Below are positions 50,821-60,195 of a stretch of 64,000 nt of DNA, piece after piece. Source of the DNA: Desulfosarcina alkanivorans (GTDB taxonomy: Bacteria > Desulfobacterota > Desulfobacteria > Desulfobacterales > Desulfosarcinaceae). A program made the translations under genes and the position numbers. Position 1 is the stretch's first letter, and the number at the start of each line of letters is the position of its first letter. The notes under the pieces were generated by a model. It saw only the letters and a list, made by a program, of their open reading frames with translations, ran no database searches and was not told the DNA's origin. The stretch covers positions 1,798,001 through 1,862,000 of the forward strand of contig NZ_AP021874.1 of the NCBI RefSeq assembly GCF_009688945.1, given 5' to 3'.

Positions 50821-51579
50821 ATGAAAAAAATACTGTTCACGGTGATGCTGGCACCACTGGTCTGGGCGTCATTTTCGGGAAGGGGGCTTGCCGACACCAT
50901 TCGCTGGGTGCAGTATGACGTGTCTCCCTATGCAGCCGAACATCTTCCCGCTGGCGGATTCTGGTGTCAGATGGTCAAGGAGGCGCTTGCCCTGCACGGA
51001 CACGATGCGACGATCCGATGGTTCCCCCTGAAGCGTGCATTCGCGATGGTCGAAGAAGGCGCTGCAGACCTGTCCCTGGGGTGGCTGAAAACGCCGGAAC
51101 GTGAGAAAGCGGTCCTTTTCAGCGACGCGCCGGTCGCCCGGTCGCCGGTCGTTATATTCCATCGCAGGGATAAAGCCTTCGATTGGGAGACCCTCGACGA
51201 TCTCAAAGGGCTGCGCATCGGAGACCGACTGGGCAATGTCAACGGGGGGAAAGCCTATCTGGCGGCTGAAAAAGCCGGCGTGATTTCGGTCGAACGGGTT
51301 CCCACGGACGAACAGAACCTGAAAAAACTGCTCAAGGGGCGGATCGACGTGATCGTCGGCGCGGAGTCAATGATCAAAGGCGTGCTGCGGGACAGGTTTT
51401 TACCGCAGGAACGATCGAAAATCGCCATGCATCCCAGGCCGCTCCATGTGGTGTACGGCTATGCCGTGTTCAACAGGCAGCTCTCGCCACACCTCATACG
51501 CGCATTCAATGACGGCATCCGGCAGCTGCGCGAAAACGGGCGTTTCGATCAATTGTCCCGTGAAACCATGCAGCAGTAG
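50821..51579 (+). CDS. Family 3 solute-binding protein (orphan)
   Basis: A 252-aa exported protein starting MKKILFTVMLAPLVWASFSGRGLA, a signal peptide; an in-frame ATG four codons upstream is also possible. The mature part has the family 3 binding-protein fold (IRWVQYDVSPYAAEHL..., LKGLRIGDRLGNVNGGKAYL, LLKGRIDVIVGAESMIKGVL). No transporter genes are adjacent. Proteins of this shape also act as ligand sensors for signalling proteins. It shares the strand with its neighbours but has an 88-bp gap before it and a 228-bp gap after it. Confidence 0.75.
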   Translation: MKKILFTVMLAPLVWASFSGRGLADTIRWVQYDVSPYAAEHLPAGGFWCQMVKEALALHGHDATIRWFPLKRAFAMVEEGAADLSLGWLKTPEREKAVLFSDAPVARSPVVIFHRRDKAFDWETLDDLKGLRIGDRLGNVNGGKAYLAAEKAGVISVERVPTDEQNLKKLLKGRIDVIVGAESMIKGVLRDRFLPQERSKIAMHPRPLHVVYGYAVFNRQLSPHLIRAFNDGIRQLRENGRFDQLSRETMQQ

Positions 51580-51807
51580 TCATTCGCGCCTTCCCACAGG
51601 AATCTCTTTCGGGGGACGGTCCAGCCAAACCTGTGTCGGCGAAGGCAAAATGCAGGTGTCCCGGCCGGAGCCAACGCGCCTCTTGTTAAACCCCATCGAT
51701 AATGGTACGTAAAGCGCTTATCAGAAAGGCATCAGATCTGAAAACCCCAATCGATTATAAACTTTTTCAGTCATTTGACGAGTGATACGGACAATCGAGG
51801 AAAGTGT

Positions 51808-52680
51808 ATGAATTTTCAGGATGTGATTCTCACGTTGGACAGATTCTGGGCCCGCAAGGGCTGCGTGGTGGTTCAGCCCTATGACCTGGAGGTGGGCGCC
51901 GGCACGTTTCATCACCACACCACACTGAAAGCACTGGGGCCCGAGCCCTGGGATGTCGCCTATGTCCAGCCGTCCCGGCGCCCCACCGACGGCCGCTACG
52001 GGGACAACCCCAACCGGCTGCAGCACTACTACCAGTACCAGGTGCTGCTCAAACCCTCCCCCACCAACGTCCAGCAGCTTTACCTGCAAAGCATGAAAGC
52101 CCTGGGCGTGGACCCGCTGGAGCATGACATCCGCTTCGTGGAGGACGACTGGGAATCGCCCACCCTGGGCGCCTCGGGACTGGGTTGGGAGGTGTGGCTG
52201 GACGGCATGGAGTGTACCCAGTTCACCTATTTCCAGCAGGCCTGCAGTATGGAGCTGTCTCCCATATCCGTTGAACTGACCTACGGCCTGGAGCGCATCG
52301 CCATGTACCTCCAGGGCATCGACAACGTCTACGACCTGAAGTGGAACGAGACGGTCACCTACGGCCAGGTGCACCACCAGCAGGAGGTGGAACAGTCCAC
52401 CTACAATTTTGAAGTCGCCGATGTGAAGATGCTGCTGGACCGCTTCAACATGTACGAAGCCGAAGGCAAGCGGATCATCGAAAAGGGCCTGGTCCTTCCG
52501 GCCTACGAATACACCCTCAAATGCAGCCACACCTTCAACCTGCTGGATGCCCGGGGTGCCATCAGCGTCACCGAGCGCACCGGGTACATCGGACGGATAC
52601 GAAACCTGGCCAGGGCCTGCGGCATGGGCTACCTGAAGCAGCGTGAGGCCATGGGTTTTCCGTTGATTAAGAAGTGTTAA
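51808..52680 (+). CDS. glyQ: Glycyl-tRNA synthetase alpha subunit
   Basis: A 290-aa class II catalytic subunit of the bacterial alpha2beta2 glycyl-tRNA synthetase. It opens [48 protein letters not shown], and contains [32 protein letters not shown] and [20 protein letters not shown]. The start at 51808 is preceded by CGAGGAAAGTGT. The beta-subunit gene follows after 151 bp. Confidence 0.97.
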   Translation: MNFQDVILTLDRFWARKGCVVVQPYDLEVGAGTFHHHTTLKALGPEPWDVAYVQPSRRPTDGRYGDNPNRLQHYYQYQVLLKPSPTNVQQLYLQSMKALGVDPLEHDIRFVEDDWESPTLGASGLGWEVWLDGMECTQFTYFQQACSMELSPISVELTYGLERIAMYLQGIDNVYDLKWNETVTYGQVHHQQEVEQSTYNFEVADVKMLLDRFNMYEAEGKRIIEKGLVLPAYEYTLKCSHTFNLLDARGAISVTERTGYIGRIRNLARACGMGYLKQREAMGFPLIKKC

Positions 52681-52831
52681 GCAAATGTATCCTGACGGTT
52701 ATATTCAGTCGAAATTATCCGGGGCTTAACACTTGAAACGGATGTACGCATTCGGTTTGGTCCGACCCTCGTCCTGAAAAATGACCAAAGTCGAGCGGTT
52801 CGTAAAATTGTATTAATTTATTGAGGTGAAT

Positions 52832-54907
52832 ATGGATACCCTACTACTTGAAATCGGCGCCGAAGAGATCCCGGCAGGATATATCCAGCCCGCCCTGGAC
52901 GCTCTGGCCCGGAACCTTCTGAAACGGCTGGACACGGCCCGCGTCGCCCATGGCGGGGCACGCACCTGCGGGTCGCCCCGGCGCCTGACGGTGATCGTGG
53001 ACCAGGTGGCGCCCAAACAGGCAACGGTGACCGAAGATATCATGGGGCCGCCGGAAAAAATCGCGTATGATGATGGGGGCCGGCCCACGGTGGCGGCCGT
53101 CAAATTCGCTGAAAAGGCGGGCGTTGCCGTCAAGCGCCTGAAGGTCGTCCAGACGGACAAGGGACGTTACCTGAGCGCCCGCAAGACCAACCGCGGGCAG
53201 GCCACCGTCCGGCTGCTCAAAACCATCCTGCCCGAGGTCATCCTGGCCACGCCGTTTCCCAAAAGCATGCGCTGGGCCGATCTCTCCATTCAATTCGCCC
53301 GCCCCATCCAGAGCATCGTGGCGCTTTACGGCAGCCGGGTGGTCTCGTTTACCCTGGGCGGCAGCATTAAAAGCGGCCGCCGGGCGCTGGGCCACATGTT
53401 CATGAATCCGGGCAAAGTGACCATCCCCTCCCCGGAGGCCTACGCGGAGACCATGGCCTCGGTCAACGTGGTGGTGGACATCGACAGACGCCGGGAAATG
53501 ACCGCTGCGGCCGTGGCCGATGCCGCCGCCGGCATCGGCGGGCAGGTGCTGCCCGACGAAGAGTTGCTGGATATCGTCACCAACCTGGTGGAAACGCCCA
53601 TCGCCACGGCGGGAAAATTCGACGACATTTTTCTCGATGTGCCCGGGGAAATTCTCATCACGGCCATGCGCGAGCACCAGAAGTACTTTGCCGTGGTCGA
53701 CACGGCTGGCCGGCTGATGCCCGGTTTTGTCGCCGTCAACAACACCCGGACCCGGAACATGGACCTGGTGGCCACCGGGCACGAGCGCGTGCTGCGGGCC
53801 CGGCTGTCCGACGCCCGGTACTTTTACACCGCCGACGTCAAGGTGCCCATGGACGACTGGGTCGAGGATCTCAAACGCGTGCTCTTCCAGGCCAAGCTGG
53901 GCAGCATGAACGAAAAGGTGATGCGGGTGAAAGCCCTTGCCGGATGGCTGGCCGATGCCGTCAACCCTGCCGAAAAGGAAAACGTGACCCGTGCCGCCCA
54001 CCTGTGCAAGGCCGACCTGGTGAGCCAGGTGGTGGGTGAATTTGCCAAGCTGCAGGGCGTCATGGGGCGGATTTACGCCCTGGCGGCCGGCGAGGCGCCG
54101 GATGTGGCGGCGGCCATCGAGGAGCATTACCGGCCCACCCACAGCGGGGGACAGCTGCCGGAAACGGAAACCGGCGCCCTGCTCTCCATCGCCGATAAAA
54201 TCGACTCCATCTGCGGATGCTTCTCCGTCGGCCTGATTCCCACCGGCGCCGCAGACCCTTACGCCCTCAGGCGCCAGGGAATCGGCATCCTGCAGATCAT
54301 GCGCAGCCGCAATATCGGCGTTTCCCTGTCCCGACTGGTGGACAAGGGGGTCTCCCTGTTCGCCGACAAGAGCAGCGATCCGCCCGACCGCATCGCGGCG
54401 GCCGTCATGACGTTTCTTAAAAACCGCCTCTCCCGCCTGCTGGTCGACCAGGGAATGTCCAAGGATATCGTCGCTGCGGTCATCAGTGCCTCGACGGACC
54501 GGATCCCCGATGTGGAGCGCCGGGCGGCCGCCCTGGAAAAACTCAAGGGCAAGGCGGACTTCGATCCCCTGGCTGCGGCCTTCAAGCGGGTGGAAAACAT
54601 CCTGAAAAAAGCCGCCCGGACCGAATCCGCGCCGGTCAGTCCGGCCCTGTTCACACACGACTCGGAAGGCGCCCTGCACACGGCCTGCCAGTCGGTCACG
54701 ACCCGGGTGGACCGCCTCATGGACCAGGGAGACCTGGAGGGCGCCCTGGGTGCCATCGCCACCCTGCGTGACCCGGTGGATGCCTTTTTTGACGATGTCA
54801 TGGTGATGGCCGACGATGACGCGGTCCGCCGCAACCGGCTGGCCCTGCTGGCAGCCATTTCGGCCCTTTTCGGCCAGATTGCCGATTTCTCCCAGATTTC
54901 GACCTGA
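52832..54907 (+). CDS. glyS: Glycyl-tRNA synthetase beta subunit
   Basis: A 691-aa tRNA-binding subunit, normal length. It begins MDTLLLEIGAEEIPAGYIQPAL and contains FDDIFLDVPGEILITAMREHQKYFAVVD and the HD-like region with ADPYALRRQGIGILQIM. A C-terminal anticodon-recognition domain is present (VMVMADDDAVRRNRLALLAAIS). I use the ATG at 52832, six bases after GAGGTG; a GTG two codons earlier is possible. The TGACCC/GGGTCA inverted repeat at 54904-54925 is at its end but has no T-run. Confidence 0.97.
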   Translation: MDTLLLEIGAEEIPAGYIQPALDALARNLLKRLDTARVAHGGARTCGSPRRLTVIVDQVAPKQATVTEDIMGPPEKIAYDDGGRPTVAAVKFAEKAGVAVKRLKVVQTDKGRYLSARKTNRGQATVRLLKTILPEVILATPFPKSMRWADLSIQFARPIQSIVALYGSRVVSFTLGGSIKSGRRALGHMFMNPGKVTIPSPEAYAETMASVNVVVDIDRRREMTAAAVADAAAGIGGQVLPDEELLDIVTNLVETPIATAGKFDDIFLDVPGEILITAMREHQKYFAVVDTAGRLMPGFVAVNNTRTRNMDLVATGHERVLRARLSDARYFYTADVKVPMDDWVEDLKRVLFQAKLGSMNEKVMRVKALAGWLADAVNPAEKENVTRAAHLCKADLVSQVVGEFAKLQGVMGRIYALAAGEAPDVAAAIEEHYRPTHSGGQLPETETGALLSIADKIDSICGCFSVGLIPTGAADPYALRRQGIGILQIMRSRNIGVSLSRLVDKGVSLFADKSSDPPDRIAAAVMTFLKNRLSRLLVDQGMSKDIVAAVISASTDRIPDVERRAAALEKLKGKADFDPLAAAFKRVENILKKAARTESAPVSPALFTHDSEGALHTACQSVTTRVDRLMDQGDLEGALGAIATLRDPVDAFFDDVMVMADDDAVRRNRLALLAAISALFGQIADFSQIST

Positions 54908-55045
54908 CCCGGCGATGTTGGGTCAGACCGAGGAATTCTGAATTGTGGGATCGAGGAACTTAAAAAAGCTCAAATCGATTCTAATTCCTGAATCACGGAA
55001 GTCCCTGATCCCCGAATCCCTAAATTATTATTTTCAGGAGGCGCT

Positions 55046-55300
55046 ATGCCCTTTGATCCAAACAAAGACAAGGTGCTCAAAAAATGGCAGTGTCCGGAGA
55101 CCGGGCTGCTGGTCACCATCAATCGCTATGACCAGGGGGAAGCCAAAGTGCAGATCGGCCCCCGTATCCTCAAGAAAAAGGACGGCAGTGACCGCGCCCC
55201 GGTGAAAGCCGGCCGCCTGACGACCGAAGACGTTCTCTGGCTTTATGACGTCATGGATGAAATCAAGGACGAACTGACGGACCTGCAAAGACCCAGTTGA
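55046..55300 (+). CDS. Small hypothetical protein, 84 aa
   Basis: An 84-aa soluble protein (MPFDPNKDKVLKKWQCPETGLLVTINRYDQGEAKVQIGPRILKKKDG...). The pattern suggests a small beta domain followed by a helix (TEDVLWLYDVMDEIKDELTDL). TCAGGAGGCGCT lies directly before the ATG. The upstream spacer (about 54979-55030) contains drifting TCCCTGAATCC-type repeats. The family is not recognised. Confidence 0.65.
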   Translation: MPFDPNKDKVLKKWQCPETGLLVTINRYDQGEAKVQIGPRILKKKDGSDRAPVKAGRLTTEDVLWLYDVMDEIKDELTDLQRPS

Positions 55301-55533
55301 TCCATTGCGATGCCAGAAATACCGGACGGATGGCGGTTCCCGTTTCGCCTCCGTCCGGCCAGTTTCACAACCCCCGGGACGAACGCATATCCGCAGACCC
55401 TGCCCTTTCATGTCCGACCTGAGCGCCTGTGGATCGAGATCATCGTGCTGGCAAGGCCGGAGAAAGGAATCTGTATATGCATGCCGCGACGCCCCATAAC
55501 ACAATTCAACGACCCAATCTCGAATGACAGATC

Positions 55534-56274
55534 ATGCCTGACCGCCGCGCCATCGTGAACCCCGTGAAAGGGAAAAAACCGCCTGAAACCGGCACCGTGG
55601 CCATCATTGCCGCCACGGAAGGCGACCTGCGGCTGCTTGCGCGCCTGACGGAGACCCCCTTGGTGGCGCAGCGAAAGCTATACATGAGCACCCTTCAGGT
55701 GCACGCGGACGGCCAGCGGCGGTTTACCCTAACCGGACCGGTCGTCGGTGCCCCGTACGCCGCCATGATCGTCGAATCGTTGTGGGTCTGGGGGGTCAGG
55801 ACCCTCCTTTTCGTGGGCTGGTGCGGGGCCGTATCGCGCCAGGTCAAGGCCGGGGACATCATCGTACCGGAAAACGCCATGGTCGACGAAGGCACATCGG
55901 GCCACTATTGCGATCCGTCATGCCGCGTGGCCCTGCCGGCCCGCCCGCTGGTGCACCAGGCCCGGCTGGCCCTCCAGCACCACGGTGCATCCTTTCACGA
56001 GGGTTCCGTCTGGACCACCGATGCCATCTTCCGGGAAACCGTCGAAAAGGTGAAACACTACCAGGCCAGAGGCGCCCTGGCCGTGGAGATGGAACTGTCC
56101 GCCATTTTCACGGTGGCCGGTTTTCGCCGCATGGCAGCCGCCGGCATGCTCGTCGTATCCGATGAACTTTCCGATTACCAGTGGCGTCCCGGCTTCAGGA
56201 CGCCGTCCTTCAAATCATCCCGCGAGAAGGTCTGCCGGGCGGCGCTGACCCTGGTCAGCTGTTTAGGGGTTTAG
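55534..56274 (+). CDS. Nucleoside phosphorylase family protein
   Basis: A 246-aa member of the purine nucleoside/uridine phosphorylase family. It contains PVVGAPYAAMIVESLWVWGVRTLLFVGWCGAVSRQVKAGDIIVPENA, the phosphate and sugar-binding region, and ARGALAVEMELSAIFTVAGFRRMAAAGMLVVSDEL, the purine-site glutamate motif. It should cleave a nucleoside with phosphate to base and sugar-1-phosphate; which base is uncertain. The start may be a few codons downstream. It is 79 bp upstream of the DNA ligase gene. Confidence 0.85.
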   Translation: MPDRRAIVNPVKGKKPPETGTVAIIAATEGDLRLLARLTETPLVAQRKLYMSTLQVHADGQRRFTLTGPVVGAPYAAMIVESLWVWGVRTLLFVGWCGAVSRQVKAGDIIVPENAMVDEGTSGHYCDPSCRVALPARPLVHQARLALQHHGASFHEGSVWTTDAIFRETVEKVKHYQARGALAVEMELSAIFTVAGFRRMAAAGMLVVSDELSDYQWRPGFRTPSFKSSREKVCRAALTLVSCLGV

Positions 56275-56353
56275 GGAGGGAGTATTGAATAAGGGATACG
56301 CCCGCCTGAGGCCTCGCCCCCTTGAACCGTGAACCCTAATTTATTCTTTACCC

Positions 56354-58204
56354 ATGACCCAGACAACCACAGACGAACTGGTCGACCTGCTGACCGCGTA
56401 TAATCAGGCCTATCGCCAGGGCTCCCCCATGGTCGAAGACGCGACTTATGACGCGCTGGTGGAACGGCTGCGCACGATCGCACCGGACCACCCGTTCCTG
56501 AAGGCCGTGGAGCCCGAACAATTTCCAGGCAGGCAGGAAGTGCGACATCCGGCCCCCATGCTCTCCATCGAAAAGGCTTACACGCGCGAGCAGCTGGAGC
56601 GGTTCGTGGCCCGGGTCCGGAAAGAAGCCGACGCAATGGGGCTGGAGTCGGTGGCCTTCCGGCTGACGCCCAAGCTGGACGGCCTGGCCGGTCGGGACGA
56701 CGGCCAGGTGTTCGCCACCCGGGGCAACGGCCGCGTGGGGTACGAAATCTCCAGCGCATTTGAAAAAGGCGTTGTCCCCATCGGTGGCCGGGGCCGGGGA
56801 GTGGGTGAAATCGTGGTGGTGAAAAGCTATTTCGACCAATGCATGGCCGAATTTTTCGAGCACCCGCGCAACATGGTGGTGGGCATCATCTCGTCGGACA
56901 CCCTCAACGAAAACGCCAGAACCGCCCTGAACGACCGCAAGGTTCATTTCGTTCCCTACAGCCAGGTTTTCTCGATGGTCGTCGACGGTGCCCGACTGGT
57001 GGAAGAGACCCGGTCCCTAGTGGAGCGGCTGCTGGCCGATGTGGACTACCCCACCGACGGCGTCGTGGCCGACGTCACGGATGAGCGATTGAAGGAACGC
57101 ATGGGCGCCACGGCCCACCACTACCGATGGCAGATCGCGATAAAGACCAAGGGCGAAACCGCCAGGACCACGGTGACCGGCATCCAGTGGCAGGTGGGCC
57201 GCACGGGCAATGTCACACCGGTCATGGAGGTGGAACCGGTATCGCTTTCGGGTGCGACCATCCGACGGGTGACGGCCCACCATGCCGGCAACATCCGCAA
57301 CGCCGGCATCGGCATCGGCACCCGCATCGAAATCATCCGCAGCGGTGAGGTCATTCCCAAGCTGGAAGCGGTCCTGGAGGCCCGGGGAGAGTTACGATTG
57401 CCCGATGCATGCCCCTCGTGCAGCCAGCCGCTGACATGGCAGAACGATTTCCTCAAGTGTACCAACAGCGCCTGCCGGGCCCAGATCGAGCAGCGCCTCA
57501 GCCACTGGTTCCGGATCCTGGGAAATGCCGACTGGTTCGGCATCAAGACCGTTCAGAAAATCGTGGACAACGGCCACGACAGCCTGGAGGCGATCTATCG
57601 CCTTTCCGAAACGGATTACACATCCATGGGCTTCGGACCGGTGCAGTCCAAAAACCTGGCGGAAGCCATCGTCATCAGCCGGACCAAGCCGGTGGAGGAC
57701 TGGCGGTTTCTGGCGGCCTTCGGCATCGCGGACCTGGGCACCGGGGACAGCCGCAAGCTGCTGGCCCATGTGCCGCTGGAAAAAATCGTGGACGTGGAAC
57801 CGGACGCCATCATCCGGATCAAAGGGTTCGGCGATAAAACCAGCGGACGGATCGCGGAAAGCATCGGCGCCATGGCCGGCACCATCCGCCACATGATCGA
57901 CCTCGGTTTCAATCTCCAGCGCACGCCCCTGGTCTCCGAGCAGGCTGCCGTCAGCAGCCCCATAGCGGAAAAAGGGATCGTCTTTACCGGAAAAATGGTT
58001 CACGGTTCCCGGCAGGCAATGCAGGACCAGGCCCGAGCCCTGGGCGCCCGGGTGCAGACCGCTGTCAGCGGCAGCACGGACTATCTGGTTTGCGGCCAAA
58101 AAGTCGGGGCATCCAAGATGGACAAAGCCGAACGACTGGGGGTGGCCATCCTCACCGAGAGCCAATACCTGGCCATGCTCGACGATGCGACGCCAGGCCA
58201 TTGA
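56354..58204 (+). CDS. ligA: Divergent NAD-dependent DNA ligase (LigA-type)
   Basis: A 616-aa LigA-like protein, about 50 residues shorter than the family norm. The AMP-accepting lysine is in PKLDG (Lys107). The following motif is TRGNG (122-126) where LigA usually has TRGDG, and PRN-VVG replaces PRNAAAG. A four-cysteine zinc finger (CPSCSQPL...CTNSAC, about 353-374), helix-hairpin-helix repeats and a C-terminal BRCT domain (about 540-616) are intact. The N-terminal Ia domain that binds NMN is abbreviated. It may be a second ligase with a special role, or the only ligase; no other copy is in this window. Confidence 0.85.
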   Translation: MTQTTTDELVDLLTAYNQAYRQGSPMVEDATYDALVERLRTIAPDHPFLKAVEPEQFPGRQEVRHPAPMLSIEKAYTREQLERFVARVRKEADAMGLESVAFRLTPKLDGLAGRDDGQVFATRGNGRVGYEISSAFEKGVVPIGGRGRGVGEIVVVKSYFDQCMAEFFEHPRNMVVGIISSDTLNENARTALNDRKVHFVPYSQVFSMVVDGARLVEETRSLVERLLADVDYPTDGVVADVTDERLKERMGATAHHYRWQIAIKTKGETARTTVTGIQWQVGRTGNVTPVMEVEPVSLSGATIRRVTAHHAGNIRNAGIGIGTRIEIIRSGEVIPKLEAVLEARGELRLPDACPSCSQPLTWQNDFLKCTNSACRAQIEQRLSHWFRILGNADWFGIKTVQKIVDNGHDSLEAIYRLSETDYTSMGFGPVQSKNLAEAIVISRTKPVEDWRFLAAFGIADLGTGDSRKLLAHVPLEKIVDVEPDAIIRIKGFGDKTSGRIAESIGAMAGTIRHMIDLGFNLQRTPLVSEQAAVSSPIAEKGIVFTGKMVHGSRQAMQDQARALGARVQTAVSGSTDYLVCGQKVGASKMDKAERLGVAILTESQYLAMLDDATPGH

Positions 58205-58241
58205 AAAAACGGACAGGCACCGCTACCCGTGAAGGCCTTCC

Positions 58242-59435
58242 ATGAACCGATCTTCGAAGACAGCCGCCATTATCCTGGCCGCCGGTTTTTCCCGGCGCAT
58301 GGGGCGATTCAAACCCCTGTTGAATCTGGCCGGCATGACAGTGCTCGACCGGGTGGTGTCCCTTTACCGCAATGCCGGCGTGACGGACATCCGGGTCGTG
58401 ACCGGCTTCCGTTCGCAGGCGATCCGGTCTGCCCTGCCCGCCGGCACGGTATCCGTGGTTCACAACCCGGACCATGAAAAAGGCATGTTCTCGTCCGTGC
58501 TGGCCGGCGTCAAGGCCCTTGCCCCGGACGTGAGGTCCTTTTTTGTCCACCCGGTGGACATCCCCCTGGTCCGTCCCCACACCCCGGCCATGCTGATGGC
58601 GGCATTCGACGGACACCCGCCGCCGGTCGTCTACCCGGTGTTTGACGACCGCCGCGGACACCCGCCGCTGGTTCATGGACGACTGCGGGCGGCCATCGGC
58701 ACCCATGACGGCAGCGGCGGCCTGCGCGCCCTGCTGGGCCGTTTCGATGCAACGGCCCTGGATGTGAACGTGGCCGACGAAGGGATCCTGCTGGATCTGG
58801 ACACGCCTGATGACTTCCGGCACCTCTCAACCCGCCTGGAGAGCGCCGCCTGTCTCACCGAGCGGGAGTGCCGGATGCTCATGGAAAAGGTTTGCGGCCT
58901 GCCCGGACCGATCATCGACCACTGCCGACGGGTGGCGCAGGTGGGGCAATCCCTGGCCAGGGCGGTCAATGCCGCCACCGGCGCCCGCACCGTTGATGTC
59001 TCCATGGTCCGGTCCGCCGCCCGGGTTCATGATGTGGCGCGCCTCGACAGGCACCACGCCGCTGCCGGGGCGCGCCTGCTGGAAAAAATGGGATTTCCCG
59101 CCATGGCGGAGATCGTCGCGGTTCACATGGATATCAACGTGACCGCGTCGTCTCCCCTTGACGAAGCCCAGATCGTCTATCTGGCCGACAAGCTGGTCGC
59201 CGGGAACAGGGTGGTCAGCCTGGCGCAACGGTTTGCCGCAAAACTCGAGAAATATGGCCATCAACCTGAAATTGCAGCCAACATCGACAGACGGCGGCGG
59301 GCGGCGCTGGCGATCCAGGGCAAGGTGGAGCGAATCGCCGGCAAAGCCGTCGATCAGATCCTGAAGACGGCTCGAACTGGGGAAGGGGCCCTTTATGCAC
59401 AAGATTCTGAAATCCTGGCTGACCGCAGGCCATGA
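58242..59435 (+). CDS. MobA-like nucleotidyltransferase fused to an HD domain
   Basis: A 397-aa two-domain protein. Residues about 5-195 form a MobA/MocA-type NTP transferase: AAIILAAGFSRRMGRFKPLL (GTP/CTP-binding loop), VVTGFRSQAIR and FFVHPVDIPLVRP. Residues about 215-335 form an HD domain: IIDHCRRVAQVGQSLA, RSAARVHDVARL (HD at about 264-265) and AEIVAVHMD. The first domain may join a nucleotide to molybdopterin or modify a sugar phosphate; the second may hydrolyse a phosphate ester. Its end overlaps the next gene by 41 bp, so the phosphatase there is likely translated with it. Confidence 0.85.
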   Translation: MNRSSKTAAIILAAGFSRRMGRFKPLLNLAGMTVLDRVVSLYRNAGVTDIRVVTGFRSQAIRSALPAGTVSVVHNPDHEKGMFSSVLAGVKALAPDVRSFFVHPVDIPLVRPHTPAMLMAAFDGHPPPVVYPVFDDRRGHPPLVHGRLRAAIGTHDGSGGLRALLGRFDATALDVNVADEGILLDLDTPDDFRHLSTRLESAACLTERECRMLMEKVCGLPGPIIDHCRRVAQVGQSLARAVNAATGARTVDVSMVRSAARVHDVARLDRHHAAAGARLLEKMGFPAMAEIVAVHMDINVTASSPLDEAQIVYLADKLVAGNRVVSLAQRFAAKLEKYGHQPEIAANIDRRRRAALAIQGKVERIAGKAVDQILKTARTGEGALYAQDSEILADRRP

Positions 59436-60105
59436 GAAAAAGATACTGCTGCTCCGCCATGGCGACACCGGCGCCGGTGATGATGAAAAGCGCTTTATCG
59501 GCCAGTCGGATGTGCCCCTGAACGATATGGGGCGTCACCAGGCACACTACTGGCGGCAATGCCTGGCCGAGGCCCCACCGGCACACATCGTCTCCAGTGA
59601 TTTGCGCCGCTGCATGCAAACGGCCCGCATCATTGCCGCCGGCCAGCACACGCCGGTCACCCCGCAGGCCGGCCTGCGAGAAATTCTCCTGGGGAAATGG
59701 GAGGGGATGACCTTCCGCCGTGTCAGGGAACGCTGGCCAGACGCCTTTGAGAAACGCGGGAGGGACCTGGCCCACTTCCGCCCCCCCGGGGGGGAGAGCT
59801 TCCTGGACCTTCAGCACCGGGCGGTCCCCGCATTTGAACAGGCCGTCCGGCAGCCGGGCAGGCGGATTCTGATCGTCGCCCACGCCGGCGTCAACCGGAT
59901 GATTCTGTGCCATCTGCTCGGGATGCCGGCGGCGAACCTGTTTCGGATCAGCCAGGACTGCGGGGCGTTGAACCTCATTGACGACCGGGCCGGCAGGCAT
60001 CGAATCGTATCGCTGAACCTGATCCCGTCCCCGTCGGGACGTCGTAACGGATACCCGGCCGCCGCCGACCGGCGGCCGGACGGTGATTCCGGGCCCCCGG
60101 TTTGA
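59395..60105 (+). CDS. Histidine phosphatase family protein
   Basis: A 236-aa phosphatase with the phosphohistidine motif LLLRHGDTG and the second histidine in VAHAGVNRMILC. Arginines in SSDLRRCMQTARII are as expected for broad-specificity phosphatases, including the CobC group acting on alpha-ribazole phosphate. It overlaps the preceding nucleotidyltransferase-HD gene by 41 bp. The first 15 residues may not be part of the protein. Together the pair may build or edit a nucleotide-linked cofactor, but this is inference. Confidence 0.8.
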   Translation: MHKILKSWLTAGHEKKILLLRHGDTGAGDDEKRFIGQSDVPLNDMGRHQAHYWRQCLAEAPPAHIVSSDLRRCMQTARIIAAGQHTPVTPQAGLREILLGKWEGMTFRRVRERWPDAFEKRGRDLAHFRPPGGESFLDLQHRAVPAFEQAVRQPGRRILIVAHAGVNRMILCHLLGMPAANLFRISQDCGALNLIDDRAGRHRIVSLNLIPSPSGRRNGYPAAADRRPDGDSGPPV

Positions 60106-60195
60106 CCGTCCCCCGTTCCTGCCTTATTTTGAATTCCGGGCCATCCTCCGGCAGCGTTTGCCCGAACCGGTTTGCAACCCCATTTACGAGGATCA

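Noticed and set aside
52844-54679. Long open frame on the minus strand opposite glyS (611 codons)
   Set aside because: Antisense shadow of glyS with biased composition and no motif.
54904-54925. TGACCC/GGGTCA hairpin as glyS terminator
   Set aside because: Short stem with no T-run; not enough to call.
55310-55558. 82-codon plus-strand frame before the nucleoside phosphorylase gene
   Set aside because: No ribosome binding site, low-complexity composition, and overlap with the start of the phosphorylase gene.
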